In this document: piece after piece, positions 8,556 through 18,270 of the stretch
How positions within the stretch are numbered: position 1 is the stretch's first letter
How the letters are laid out: each line of letters opens with the position of its first letter
NCBI RefSeq assembly: GCF_000308835.1
Contig: NZ_BAGN01000224.1
Location: 1-39,357 of the forward strand
Source of the DNA: Nocardia vinacea NBRC 16497
GTDB lineage: Bacteria; Actinomycetota; Actinomycetes; Mycobacteriales; Mycobacteriaceae
DNA: 39,357 bases
Direction of reading: 5' to 3'
The notes under the pieces: model-generated
Database searches by the model: none
The model's input: only the letters and a program-made list of their open reading frames with translations
Told to the model about the DNA's origin: nothing
Translations under genes and position numbers: made by a program

Positions 8556-9389
8556 TCACCGCGTGCCCCCGGGCAGTGCGGTACTGATGATGATCTTCGC
8601 GTCGATCGAACCATCCGCGGCCTTATCACCCTGCACCACAACCATGTCGCCGACCGGAAGATCGGCTGCCTTGGACCCGGTCAACGAGATCACTTGGGTC
8701 TTATCGGTGGTGCGCACCGTCACGGCGGATCCGCCGACGGTGTCGAGGGTCAATTGGCCACCGGCATTTGCGGTGATGGTGCCCATGGTCGCGCCGAGGC
8801 TATCGATGCCACCGAGTCCCGGAATGCTCGGCAGGACCTGAGTGGACGACGGACCGCCCGAGGGCGCGGTGCCGGTGGATCGGCCCGCGGTCGGGAAGGC
8901 CGAGGTGCTCGCGGCGGAACTCGACGGGGTGTCCTTATCGCCCATCAGCACACCCGCGAGCACGCCGACCGCGCCGATCAGCAGGATCACCCCGAGTCCG
9001 AGAGCGATCCACAGGCCGGTATTCCGCTTGCGCGGCGGTTGCTGATCCTGGGGTAGGTTTCCACCCGGCGGGCCGGGCGGATACTGCGCGCCGGGCTGGC
9101 CGTATGCACCGACCTGGGTCGGCTCCTGCCACGCGCCACTTTCCTGCCCGCCCCACTGGACCTGGCTGTCGTACGGCGGGAACTCCTTGGTGGCATTGAC
9201 CGGCGGCGGCCCCCACGGCTCGTATTGTTCGGTCGACGGATAGACCGAGGTCGCATCGCCGTGGCCATACGCGTCGGTGTATTCCGCCGTATGCGACGAA
9301 GGCTGGAATCCCGACTTACCCGACGGACCGATGTGTTCCGTCGGCGCATCCTCCGGTCGCTGTGCCCAGGGATCGTTGGGACTACTCAT
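8556..9389 (-). CDS. proline-rich single-pass membrane protein with extracytoplasmic domain
   Basis: The protein is 277 aa. A hydrophilic Pro/Gly/Gln/Tyr-rich N-terminus of about 120 residues is followed by KRNTG and one membrane helix (LWIALGLGVILLIGAVGVLAG). After a Ser/Thr/Gly-rich linker comes a C-terminal domain of about 90 residues. Its pattern TITANAGGQLTLDTVGG then VRTTDKTQVISL and VGDMVVVQGDKAADGSI resembles the DUF5666-type OB-like fold found in exported bacterial proteins. The topology is probably cytoplasmic N-terminus, exposed C-terminus. The ATG at 9389 is preceded by GGAGG at short spacing. The repeat array at 9418-9682 begins just upstream. The function is unknown. Confidence 0.78.
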   Translation of the reverse strand: MSSPNDPWAQRPEDAPTEHIGPSGKSGFQPSSHTAEYTDAYGHGDATSVYPSTEQYEPWGPPPVNATKEFPPYDSQVQWGGQESGAWQEPTQVGAYGQPGAQYPPGPPGGNLPQDQQPPRKRNTGLWIALGLGVILLIGAVGVLAGVLMGDKDTPSSSAASTSAFPTAGRSTGTAPSGGPSSTQVLPSIPGLGGIDSLGATMGTITANAGGQLTLDTVGGSAVTVRTTDKTQVISLTGSKAADLPVGDMVVVQGDKAADGSIDAKIIISTALPGGTR

Positions 9390-9417
9390 GGCCTCCAGGG
9401 TAGGCTCTGTTGTTTTT

Positions 9418-9682
9418 GCCGCGCCTTCGGCGCGGCGTGTTCGCGGCCCCCGGGTGTCTCGCGTCCGAGCCGTCGAGACTCGCGACTGCGTCGCATGCGC
9501 TTCGACGACTCGGACGCGAGACGGGCCGCGAACGGGTCGCTCGTAAGACTCGCTCCGTTGGGGTCACCGATGGCGGATCGCTCGGCGTCGATGCACACGC
9601 GCCGGATGGTCGAGTCCCGCGCGTGCGGCGCATGCGCTTCGGCCATCGGGCGCGAGACGGGCCGCGACGTAAGACTCGCTCC
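9418..9682 (-). repeat. two-unit dispersed GC-rich repeat (copy A, inverted relative to copy B)
   Basis: Read on the minus strand, each unit begins GGAGCGAGTCTTACG (unit starts at 9682 and 9556). The array ends in a perfect 8-bp hairpin GCCGCGCC-gaa-GGCGCGGC at 9436-9418. The terminal unit (9556-9418) is nearly identical over about 138 nt to the terminal unit of copy B at 16956-17093; by eye only a few substitutions or short indels separate them. It contains an inverted repeat with 21-nt arms (9456-9476 and 9502-9522, one mismatch). It is a non-coding repeat family. Confidence 0.85.
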
Positions 9683-9767
9683 GCGGTAGTCGGCAATTGA
9701 GCGGATCGCGCGGCGCCTGACTTACGCCGGGCGAGACCGGCGGTGCGGTGCAGTCTCACGGAGGCAA

Positions 9768-9797
9768 CCCGGCTGCGGTTCTATCGCGCAAGCCGGG
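9768..9797 (-). terminator. possible clpB terminator hairpin
   Basis: CCCGGCT and AGCCGGG form a 7-bp stem around a 16-nt loop with further GCG/CGC pairing, 23 nt past the clpB stop. There is no U-tract, so the call is tentative. Confidence 0.35.
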
Positions 9798-9819
9798 CCG
9801 CTGCGTGGGCCACCTGCGG

Positions 9820-12378
<2,559 letters not shown>

Positions 12379-12412
12379 AAGTCACCTTCCTACTAGTCGA
12401 TTCGCACTATCC

Positions 12413-12438
12413 AACGTCCGAAAGGTTGAGTCTGTTCC
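12413..12438 (-). promoter_or_regulatory. SigH-like promoter of clpB
   Basis: On the minus strand GGAACA (12438-12433) is followed after 17 nt by GTT (12415-12413, preceded by C). This matches the extracytoplasmic-function SigH pattern GGAAYA-N16/17-(C/G)GTT of mycobacteria. It lies about 35 nt upstream of the GTG start. The -35 element lies within the spacer of the HAIR operator. Confidence 0.6.
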
Positions 12439-12445
12439 ACTCAAC
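12425..12445. promoter_or_regulatory. HAIR operator (HspR-binding site) upstream of clpB
   Basis: GTTGAGT-N7-ACTCAAC is a perfect 7-bp inverted repeat with a 7-nt spacer, matching the HAIR consensus CTTGAGT-N7-ACTCAAG at all but the outermost base of each arm. HspR is encoded in this window (18925-19326), so clpB should belong to its regulon. Confidence 0.88.
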
Positions 12446-12612
12446 TTCAATTTCTCGACCGGACCGCTCGACACTCGAACAGACTCGATTCGAACGCTAC
12501 GCCGCGACACTGCCGAATGGCATCAATCTCCGGGTCTACGGGACCGCGATGCCTACGATGGCCTTGGCCGTTGGTTGATGCATCAAATCCAGCCCGACTC
12601 GAGGAGCGATGG

Positions 12613-13548
12613 ATGCGCGCGATCGTGGTACGAAGCTTCGGAGCAACACCCGAACTGGCCGAAATGCCGACCCCCGAACCCGGCGCGGGTGCGGTCAGAA
12701 TTCAGGTCGAGGCGGCCGGTGTCAACCCCTTCGATCAGAAGATGGCCGGCGGCATTCTGGATGGCAAGCTGCCGCACGATTTCCCGATGATCCTCGGCGT
12801 CGACGGTGCGGGCACGGTGGCCTCGGTCGGCCCCGGCGTCACCAAATTCGGCGTCGGTGACCGCGTCGTCGGCAAATTCCTGGTCCCGCCCGCGGGCCAC
12901 GGCAGCTTCGCGGAGTACTCGGTACTGCCCGAGGACGCCACCCTGGTCCCGATCCCGGACCGGGTGCCGACCGTCGCGGCGGCCGCCCTGCCGACCGCGG
13001 GCATCACGGCGCAGGACATCGTGGACGCCACCAAGCTCGAACCGGACCAGAAGGTCTTGATCGTCGGCGCCACCGGCGGCGTCGGCTCCTTCCTGGTGCA
13101 GCTGGCGAATATCGCCGGAGCGCACGTCATCGCGACGGCGCGCGGAACAGTCGCCGATCAGATGACCAGGCTCGGTGCTGCCGAGACCATCGATTACACC
13201 CGGGGTCCGGTCGCCGAACAGGTCGCCGCCGCGCATCCCGACGGCGTCGACGCACTGTTCGATCTGGTGAGTCCACCCGAGGTGCTGGCCGAACTGACCG
13301 CGTTGGTCCGCGACGGCGGCACCGTCTACTCCACCATCTGGTCCGCCGATCCGGACGTACTGCGCGATCGCGGCATCAAAGGCGGCAATATCGAATCCTC
13401 CGGACGCGGACCGGAACTGACCCGCCTGCTCGATCGGGTCGCCGCAGGCGATGTGGTCGTGCCTATCGACGCGACCATCCCGCTGGATCAGGGCCTCTCG
13501 GTCATCGGCGCGGCGGGCGCGCGGGGCAAAACCGTGCTAGCCATCTGA
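12613..13548 (+). CDS. zinc-independent quinone oxidoreductase-like MDR protein
   Basis: This 311-aa medium-chain dehydrogenase/reductase probably uses NADPH to reduce a quinone or enone. The N-terminal GroES-like domain has AGVNPFDQKMAGG and the glycine turn DGAGTVASVGPGV. The nucleotide-binding domain has VGATGGVGSFLVQLA near residue 155. The zinc-ligand Cys/His motifs of alcohol dehydrogenases are absent, as expected for the zeta-crystallin/QOR branch. The ATG at 12613 has GAGGAG at 12601-12606, 6 nt upstream. It is divergent from clpB, so the HspR/SigH region between them could influence it. It is followed 6 nt later by the luciferase-like gene, suggesting an operon. Confidence 0.88.
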   Translation: MRAIVVRSFGATPELAEMPTPEPGAGAVRIQVEAAGVNPFDQKMAGGILDGKLPHDFPMILGVDGAGTVASVGPGVTKFGVGDRVVGKFLVPPAGHGSFAEYSVLPEDATLVPIPDRVPTVAAAALPTAGITAQDIVDATKLEPDQKVLIVGATGGVGSFLVQLANIAGAHVIATARGTVADQMTRLGAAETIDYTRGPVAEQVAAAHPDGVDALFDLVSPPEVLAELTALVRDGGTVYSTIWSADPDVLRDRGIKGGNIESSGRGPELTRLLDRVAAGDVVVPIDATIPLDQGLSVIGAAGARGKTVLAI

Positions 13549-13554
13549 GCTCAG

Positions 13555-14454
13555 GTGCGCTCCCGCATAAAGAGCTCACGCCCACCCGAATTCGGCCTCT
13601 TCCTGATTCCGGAGGCCGATAACTACCAGCAGATCACCGAGCTGACGACCTATGCCGAAAGCGCCGGACTCGACCTGATCGGCGTCCAGGACCATCCCTA
13701 CCAGCGACGCTTCCTCGACACCTGGACCCTGATCACCGCCCTGGCCATGCGGACCGAGCGAATCACCTTCTTTCCCGACGTCGCCAACCTGCCCCTGCGC
13801 AATCCCGCGGTACTCGCGAAATCCGTTGCCTCCCTCGACATAATGACCGGCGGACGAATCCACCTCGGACTCGGCGCAGGCGCGTTCTGGGCCGCCATCG
13901 CCGCCATGGGCGGCTACCACCTGAGCGCGGGCGAGTCGGTCCAGGCGCTGGCCGAGGGCATAGCGGTCATCCGGGCCATGTGGAGCGACGAACGTTCGGT
14001 CCGGGTGCCCGGCACCTATCATCTGCTCGCCGGTGCCCACCCCGGACCGCAGCCGCAGCACGATCCCGGCATCTGGCTCGGCGCGAAGGGACCGCGCATG
14101 CTCGCCCTGACCGGACAGCGCGCCGACGGCTGGCTGCCCTCGGCAGCCTGGGCCCCGCCCGAATTCCTGACCGAGGCGGGTAAGCGCATCGACGATGCCG
14201 CCGCCGCGGCGGACCGCGATCCGCGCGCCATCCGCCGGGTCTACAACCTCTCCGGCACCATCACCGCCAACGGTACGGACCACGGGTTCCTGGAGGGCCC
14301 GCCCGAGCGCTGGGTGGACGACCTGTCCACACTGCATCGTGACCAGCGCATCGACGGCTTCATCTTCTGGCCGACCGAGGGCGACCCCGTCGACCAGGTA
14401 CATCGCTACGCCGAATTGGTCACGCCCGCGGTGCGCGCGAACGTCGCGAGTTGA
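13555..14454 (+). CDS. LLM-class, probably F420-dependent oxidoreductase
   Basis: The 299-aa protein is a TIM-barrel luciferase-like oxidoreductase. Recognisable parts are FGLFLIPEADNY at the start, GLDLIGVQDHPYQ, NPAVLAKSVASLDIMTGGRIHLGLGAG (the substrate/cofactor signature), and GIWLGAKGPRMLALTGQRADGWLPS near residues 170-198. In Mycobacteriales most relatives use coenzyme F420H2, though FMN use cannot be excluded by eye. The substrate is unknown. The GTG at 13555 lies 6 nt after the stop of the quinone oxidoreductase-like gene, so the two are likely co-transcribed. Confidence 0.87.
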   Translation: MRSRIKSSRPPEFGLFLIPEADNYQQITELTTYAESAGLDLIGVQDHPYQRRFLDTWTLITALAMRTERITFFPDVANLPLRNPAVLAKSVASLDIMTGGRIHLGLGAGAFWAAIAAMGGYHLSAGESVQALAEGIAVIRAMWSDERSVRVPGTYHLLAGAHPGPQPQHDPGIWLGAKGPRMLALTGQRADGWLPSAAWAPPEFLTEAGKRIDDAAAAADRDPRAIRRVYNLSGTITANGTDHGFLEGPPERWVDDLSTLHRDQRIDGFIFWPTEGDPVDQVHRYAELVTPAVRANVAS

Positions 14455-14661
14455 CCCGGCGGTAACCCGGCGCGAGCGAGGTCGCGATACCCTGCATGTC
14501 CGGCCCAGAGCAGCCCCGATTTGCCCACGGATTACCGTGAGCGCGGGCGTGATCGGCCATACCCACACGACCACGTGATTTTCAGGGATACTTGTCGGCG
14601 GAGGACCGCCGGTTACGGATATGTCCCCGGGCAGATTTTGAGGGAAAGGAAGCTCCACTTC

Positions 14662-15819
14662 GTGGATGCGCGTTCGGCAGCGCTGGTCCGCGCCAACTTC
14701 CGAGCGGTGATCGAGTCACCGAACGGACCCGAGCGGTTGATCAGTGCGTTTTATGGTCACCTGTTTGCGGAGAAGCCGCAGTTGCGGGAATTGTTCCCGC
14801 CCGCGATGGAGATGCAGGCGAAGCGGGTGGTGACCGCCATCCATTACGTGCTCGACAATCTCGAGGACTGGGGGCGGGCCCAGAAGTTCCTGGAACAGTT
14901 GGCGCGCGATCACCGCAAGTACGGTGTCATCGCCGCGCATTACGACATCGCGGGGCGGGCGCTGCTGGCCGCGTTCCGGGTCTTCAACGGTCCGATGTGG
15001 AATCGCGCGCTCGAAGAGGGTTGGCGTGATATCACCATCCTCATCTCCGCCTCCATGGCCATCGGCGCCAATTCCGATAAATCGCAGCCGTACTGGGATG
15101 CGACCGTGGTCGGCCATCGCCGGGTGCTCGAGGACTTGGCCATCGTGCGGCTGCAGACCGACAGCCCGATTCCGTATCAGGCCGGGCAGTACGTACCGAT
15201 CTCACTGCCCCAGCGCCCCAAGATGTGGCGCTACCTCTCGCCCGCGATTCCCGCGAATCCCTACGGCGAGATCGAATTCCACGTCCGCAAGATCCGCGGC
15301 GGTTGGGTGAGTCCGGCGATCGTCAACGAGACCAGGGTCGGCGATCGGTGGATGATCGCGGGTCCGCTCGGTGGTCTGCACATCGATCGCGACAGCGGTC
15401 GTGACGTGCTGCTCATCGGTGCGGGCACCGGCATCGCCCCGCTGCGCGCGCAGCTGATCGAGATGGGTCAGCGCGGCATCAATCCGCGCGTGCATTTCTT
15501 CATCGGCGGCCGCTATCCCTGCGATCTGTACGACGTGGAGAATATGTGGCAGCTCTCGCAGAGTAATCCGTGGCTCACCGTGGTCCCGGTCTGCGAGCAG
15601 AAGACCAACCCGTGGTGGTATCCGCATCCACCGCAGGACGAGCCGTACGGCATGCACCGCCGCCTGATCGGAAATCTGGGCGCGGTCGTCGCCAGCTTCG
15701 GCTCATGGGCCGACCGGCAGATCCAGATCGCCGGTTCGGCCCGCATGATCGCCGACACCCGCCGCGCCCTGATGGCGGTGGGCACCCCCGAGTCGGTAAT
15801 CAGCTCAGATCCAGTGTGA
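14662..15819 (+). CDS. type II-like flavohaemoglobin (globin-FAD-NAD reductase), copy 1
   Basis: This 385-aa cytoplasmic protein joins a globin domain (residues 1-140) to a ferredoxin-NADP reductase-like module. Hand alignment with E. coli Hmp gives Tyr31 (B10, in AFYGHLF), Gln52 (E7) and the haem-proximal His84 (F8, in RDHRKYGV). The FAD motif is RYLSPA rather than RxYSL, and the nucleotide motif is GAGTGIAPLRAQL. The position corresponding to the H-helix Glu of Hmp is Ala. These traits fit the mycobacterial type II flavohaemoglobins such as Rv0385, reported to work with D-lactate rather than as classic NO dioxygenases. I chose the GTG at 14662 because it aligns with the start of copy 2; AAAGGA lies about 12 nt upstream. 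It is followed after 8 nt by the reductase paralogue. Confidence 0.88.
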   Translation: MDARSAALVRANFRAVIESPNGPERLISAFYGHLFAEKPQLRELFPPAMEMQAKRVVTAIHYVLDNLEDWGRAQKFLEQLARDHRKYGVIAAHYDIAGRALLAAFRVFNGPMWNRALEEGWRDITILISASMAIGANSDKSQPYWDATVVGHRRVLEDLAIVRLQTDSPIPYQAGQYVPISLPQRPKMWRYLSPAIPANPYGEIEFHVRKIRGGWVSPAIVNETRVGDRWMIAGPLGGLHIDRDSGRDVLLIGAGTGIAPLRAQLIEMGQRGINPRVHFFIGGRYPCDLYDVENMWQLSQSNPWLTVVPVCEQKTNPWWYPHPPQDEPYGMHRRLIGNLGAVVASFGSWADRQIQIAGSARMIADTRRALMAVGTPESVISSDPV

Positions 15820-15827
15820 GAGAAGTA

Positions 15828-16604
15828 ATGACAATTGATCCGAGCCCGAACGGCAATGGTGCGGCGCCCGAATGGAAGTCGACCGTCGTCGGTCACCACC
15901 GGCTGCGCCACGACATCGCGGTTATCCGTCTGATCGGTGAGTACGTCCCGTTTCTCGCGGGACAGTCGGTCGAGGTCCGAGTGCCGCAGCATCCGGGGAT
16001 GCGTCGTCGGCTCTCCCCCGCGCTGCCGCCGTCGCTGGACGGCAAGCTGGAATTCCACGTGCGCACGGTGCCGGGCGGCTGGTGCAGCGGCAGTATCGTC
16101 GCCGATACCCAACCGGGCGACGAATGGCAGATCAGCGCTCCCCTCGGCACCCTCGCCGTCGATCCGTACGGCGACGAGGTGGTGATGATCGCGGGCGGCA
16201 CCGGGCTGGCCCCGATGCGCTCTCAGATTCTCGACCTCGCCCGCCACGAGGATCCGCCGCCCACCTACCTGTTCGTCGGCGGGCGCTCCCCGCGCGACCT
16301 CTACGCCGATGACATGCTGTTCCTGCTGGCGAACGAATTGCCTTGGCTCACGGTGATTCCCGTGATCGAGGGTCCGGAAGATCCCGGCTGGGTCGACGAA
16401 TGGTACGAGCAGTCGCGCGTGGATATCGGCTTCCCGCTCGACGATATGCTCTTCGGCACGCTCGCCGATGTCGTAGGTTCACACGGCGCATTCGACCACC
16501 ACCAAGTGCTGGTCTGCGGTTCACCCAATATGGTCCGGGTAACATTGGACCGCCTCGTCGAAACCGGAACCCCAGCTGCCGCAATACAATTCGAAGGACT
16601 GTAA
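15828..16604 (+). CDS. stand-alone FAD/NAD(P) reductase, globin-less paralogue of the flavohaemoglobin
   Basis: The 258-aa protein matches the reductase half of the adjacent flavohaemoglobin but has no globin domain. It begins directly with EWKSTVVGHHRLRHDIAVIRL, aligning with YWDATVVGHRRVLEDLAIVRL of copy 1. The FAD motif is RRLSPALP, the middle has VRTVPGGWCSGSIV, and the nucleotide motif is GGTGLAPMRSQIL. It should pass electrons from NAD(P)H to a partner; the haem protein next door is the obvious candidate, but that is inference. The ATG at 15828 has GAGAGAAG upstream and lies 8 nt past the flavohaemoglobin stop, so the two genes form an operon. Its 3' end runs into repeat copy B. Confidence 0.82.
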   Translation: MTIDPSPNGNGAAPEWKSTVVGHHRLRHDIAVIRLIGEYVPFLAGQSVEVRVPQHPGMRRRLSPALPPSLDGKLEFHVRTVPGGWCSGSIVADTQPGDEWQISAPLGTLAVDPYGDEVVMIAGGTGLAPMRSQILDLARHEDPPPTYLFVGGRSPRDLYADDMLFLLANELPWLTVIPVIEGPEDPGWVDEWYEQSRVDIGFPLDDMLFGTLADVVGSHGAFDHHQVLVCGSPNMVRVTLDRLVETGTPAAAIQFEGL

Positions 16605-16623
16605 CCAGCGAACTCGACCCAAC

Positions 16624-17093
16624 GGAGCGAGTCTTACGAGCGACCCTGTTCCCGGCCCGTCTCGCGCCCGCGCCGAAGGCGCGGCCATCGAACACAGCCG
16701 AGCCGTCGAAACGCACGCGCCGGACTCGACTCGACCATCCGACTCGTGTGCATCGACGCCGAGCGATCCGCCATCACCGACCCCAACGGAGCGAGTCTTA
16801 CGAGCGACCCGTTCGCGGCCCGTCTCGCGTCCGCGCCGAAGGCGCGGCCATCGAACACAGCCGAGCCGTCGAAACGCACGCACCACACGCGTAGGACTCG
16901 ACCATCCAGCCCGCGTGCATCGGTGGCCAAACGATCCGCCATCGGTGACCACCACGGAGCGAGTCTTACGAGCGACCCGTTCGCGGCCCGTCTCGCGTCC
17001 GAGCCGTCGAAGCGCATGCGACGAAGTCGCGAGTCTCGACGGCTCGGACGCGAGACACAGGGGGCCGCGAACACGCCGCGCCGAAGGCGCGGC
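16624..17093 (+). repeat. three-unit tandem GC-rich repeat (copy B)
   Basis: The unit begins GGAGCGAGTCTTACGAGCGA at 16624, 16788 and 16956 (spacings 164 and 168 nt). Each unit carries the segment around CGGCCCGTCTCGCG soon after its start. Units 1 and 2 contain CGCGCCGAAGGCGCGGCC and a more variable stretch; unit 3 instead holds a large inverted repeat and ends in the hairpin GCCGCGCC-gaa-GGCGCGGC at 17075-17093. The family also occurs, inverted, at 9418-9682. It does not code for protein, has no transposase, and lacks the short identical repeats and unique spacers of a CRISPR. Confidence 0.87.
16979..17072. repeat. long inverted repeat able to form a cruciform or RNA hairpin
   Basis: Outer arms GTTCGCGGCC (16979-16988) and GGCCGCGAAC (17063-17072) flank perfect 21-bp arms at 16990-17010 and 17036-17056, with an inner stem GCGAC-gaa-GTCGC at 17018-17030. 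It lies between convergent genes and could stop or slow transcription from both sides. Confidence 0.85.
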
Positions 17094-17100
17094 CAAAGAT

Positions 17101-18270
17101 TCAGAAGAGCGGATCGTGGCGGATGTTCTTGGTCTGCGTTCCGGCGGCCATCAAGCGGAACTTGGTGGTCTGCACCATCGAGGGTGATCCGACGATCTGC
17201 ACATCCCGGTCGGACCAGGAGCCGTAGCTCGCGACGACCTTGCCGATCTGGCCGGTCATCCGGGCTTCCAGACCCGGCCAGGTGTGCTCCGGTTCGCCGG
17301 AATCCAGGTACCACCAAGGGTTTTCATCGCTCTCGGTGACCGGTGTGATGGTGAGCCATTTATTGGCGGTGGCCAGTTGGCTCAGGATCTCCAGATCGTA
17401 GAGGTCACACGGATGGTGGCCGCCGACGAACAGATGCACCCGTGGATTGACGCGCCGCTGTGCCATCGCCATGAGCTGGGCGCGCAGGGGTGCGATGCCG
17501 GTACCGCAGCCGACCATCAGCATTTTGCGTTTCACATTGCGCGGCACGCCGAGTCCGCCGAGCGGTGAACCGAGCAGCCACTGGTCACCGATATTGGTGT
17601 GGCCGACAATGGCCGGACTGACCCAGCCGCCGAGCACCCCGCGGATGTGGAATTCGATCTCCCCGTTCGCATTCGCGGGCACTGCCGGGGACAGATAGCG
17701 CCACATGCGCGGCCGGGCCGGGATCTGCACGCTGATGTACTGGCCTGCGGCGTATTGCATCGGCTGATTCAATTGCAGCCGCACCACGGCGAGATTGCGC
17801 AGCACCTCGCGGCACTCGACGACGGTCCCGCTCCAGACCGGTGGCGCCGATTCCTGTTCGGCCGCGCCGATCATGGTGTCGCCGATGATCTTCAGGCCCT
17901 CGTCCCAGGCTCGGTCGACCTCGTCGGTCCACATCTCGGTGCCCGCGAAGATCCGCATCGCGGACTTCAACGAGGTCGCCACGGCCGTGTAGTGCGCGGC
18001 CTGTACCCCGTACTTGCGGTGATCGCGCCCGAGTTGGGCGAGGAATGGCAATAACTTATTCGGCTCCTCGAGCCGATCCAGCGCGTAGGAGATGGCCTTG
18101 ACCAATCTGTCACGCTGGGAATCCATCGCTGCGGGGAAGAAATCCCGGGCGGCAGGATAGTCCGTGAACAGAATTGCGTAGAACGAACTGGCTAGCTTGG
18201 CCGGACCCCCCTCCTCCGCAGCAACCGCCTTGAACGTCGTTCTTATCAAAGCGACGGTCCGCGAGTCCAT
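17101..18270 (-). CDS. type II-like flavohaemoglobin, copy 2
   Basis: The 389-aa paralogue of the 14662-15819 gene has the same domain order and the same numbering of haem-site residues: Tyr31 (SSFYAILF), Gln52 (DSQRDRL) and proximal His84 (RDHRKYGV). FAD motif RYLSPAVPA, nucleotide motif GCGTGIAPLRAQL and LGGWVSPAIVGHTNIGD are present. As in copy 1, the residue matching the H-helix Glu of Hmp is Ala. The ATG at 18270 has AAGGGG about 11 nt upstream; a GTG at 18279 is an alternative. It is transcribed toward copy 1, with repeat copy B between them, so the two are separately expressed. It may act in lactate- or peroxide-linked electron transfer; the physiological role is unproven. Confidence 0.88.
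   Translation of the reverse strand: MDSRTVALIRTTFKAVAAEEGGPAKLASSFYAILFTDYPAARDFFPAAMDSQRDRLVKAISYALDRLEEPNKLLPFLAQLGRDHRKYGVQAAHYTAVATSLKSAMRIFAGTEMWTDEVDRAWDEGLKIIGDTMIGAAEQESAPPVWSGTVVECREVLRNLAVVRLQLNQPMQYAAGQYISVQIPARPRMWRYLSPAVPANANGEIEFHIRGVLGGWVSPAIVGHTNIGDQWLLGSPLGGLGVPRNVKRKMLMVGCGTGIAPLRAQLMAMAQRRVNPRVHLFVGGHHPCDLYDLEILSQLATANKWLTITPVTESDENPWWYLDSGEPEHTWPGLEARMTGQIGKVVASYGSWSDRDVQIVGSPSMVQTTKFRLMAAGTQTKNIRHDPLF

Larger units (their letters stand above)
9390..9819. other. intergenic region dominated by a dispersed repeat array
   Basis: This gap of 430 nt separates the clpB stop from the next gene. It contains the two-unit repeat described at 9418-9682 and a hairpin at 9768-9797. 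The small open frames here translate to Arg/Ser-rich sequence and I do not regard them as genes. Confidence 0.8.
16605..17100. other. convergent intergenic region filled by a tandem repeat array
   Basis: This gap of 496 nt separates the stop of the reductase (plus strand) and the stop of flavohaemoglobin copy 2 (minus strand). Nearly all of it is the three-unit repeat at 16624-17093. Open frames across it are Arg/Ser/Thr-rich and repetitive in all frames and are not genes. Confidence 0.85.

Noticed and set aside
16624..17093. Possible CRISPR array
   Set aside because: Units are 164-168 nt, similar along most of their length, without short identical repeats and unique spacers, and no cas genes are present.
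17075..17093. Hairpin GCCGCGCC-gaa-GGCGCGGC as an intrinsic terminator
   Set aside because: It is a constant part of the repeat family and has no U-tract in either direction; the copy at 9418-9436 is even followed by A residues on the minus strand.
16343..17339. Several Arg/Ser/Thr-rich open frames across the repeat array
   Set aside because: All frames stay open because the repeat is stop-poor; the predicted peptides simply repeat the DNA unit and cross gene boundaries.
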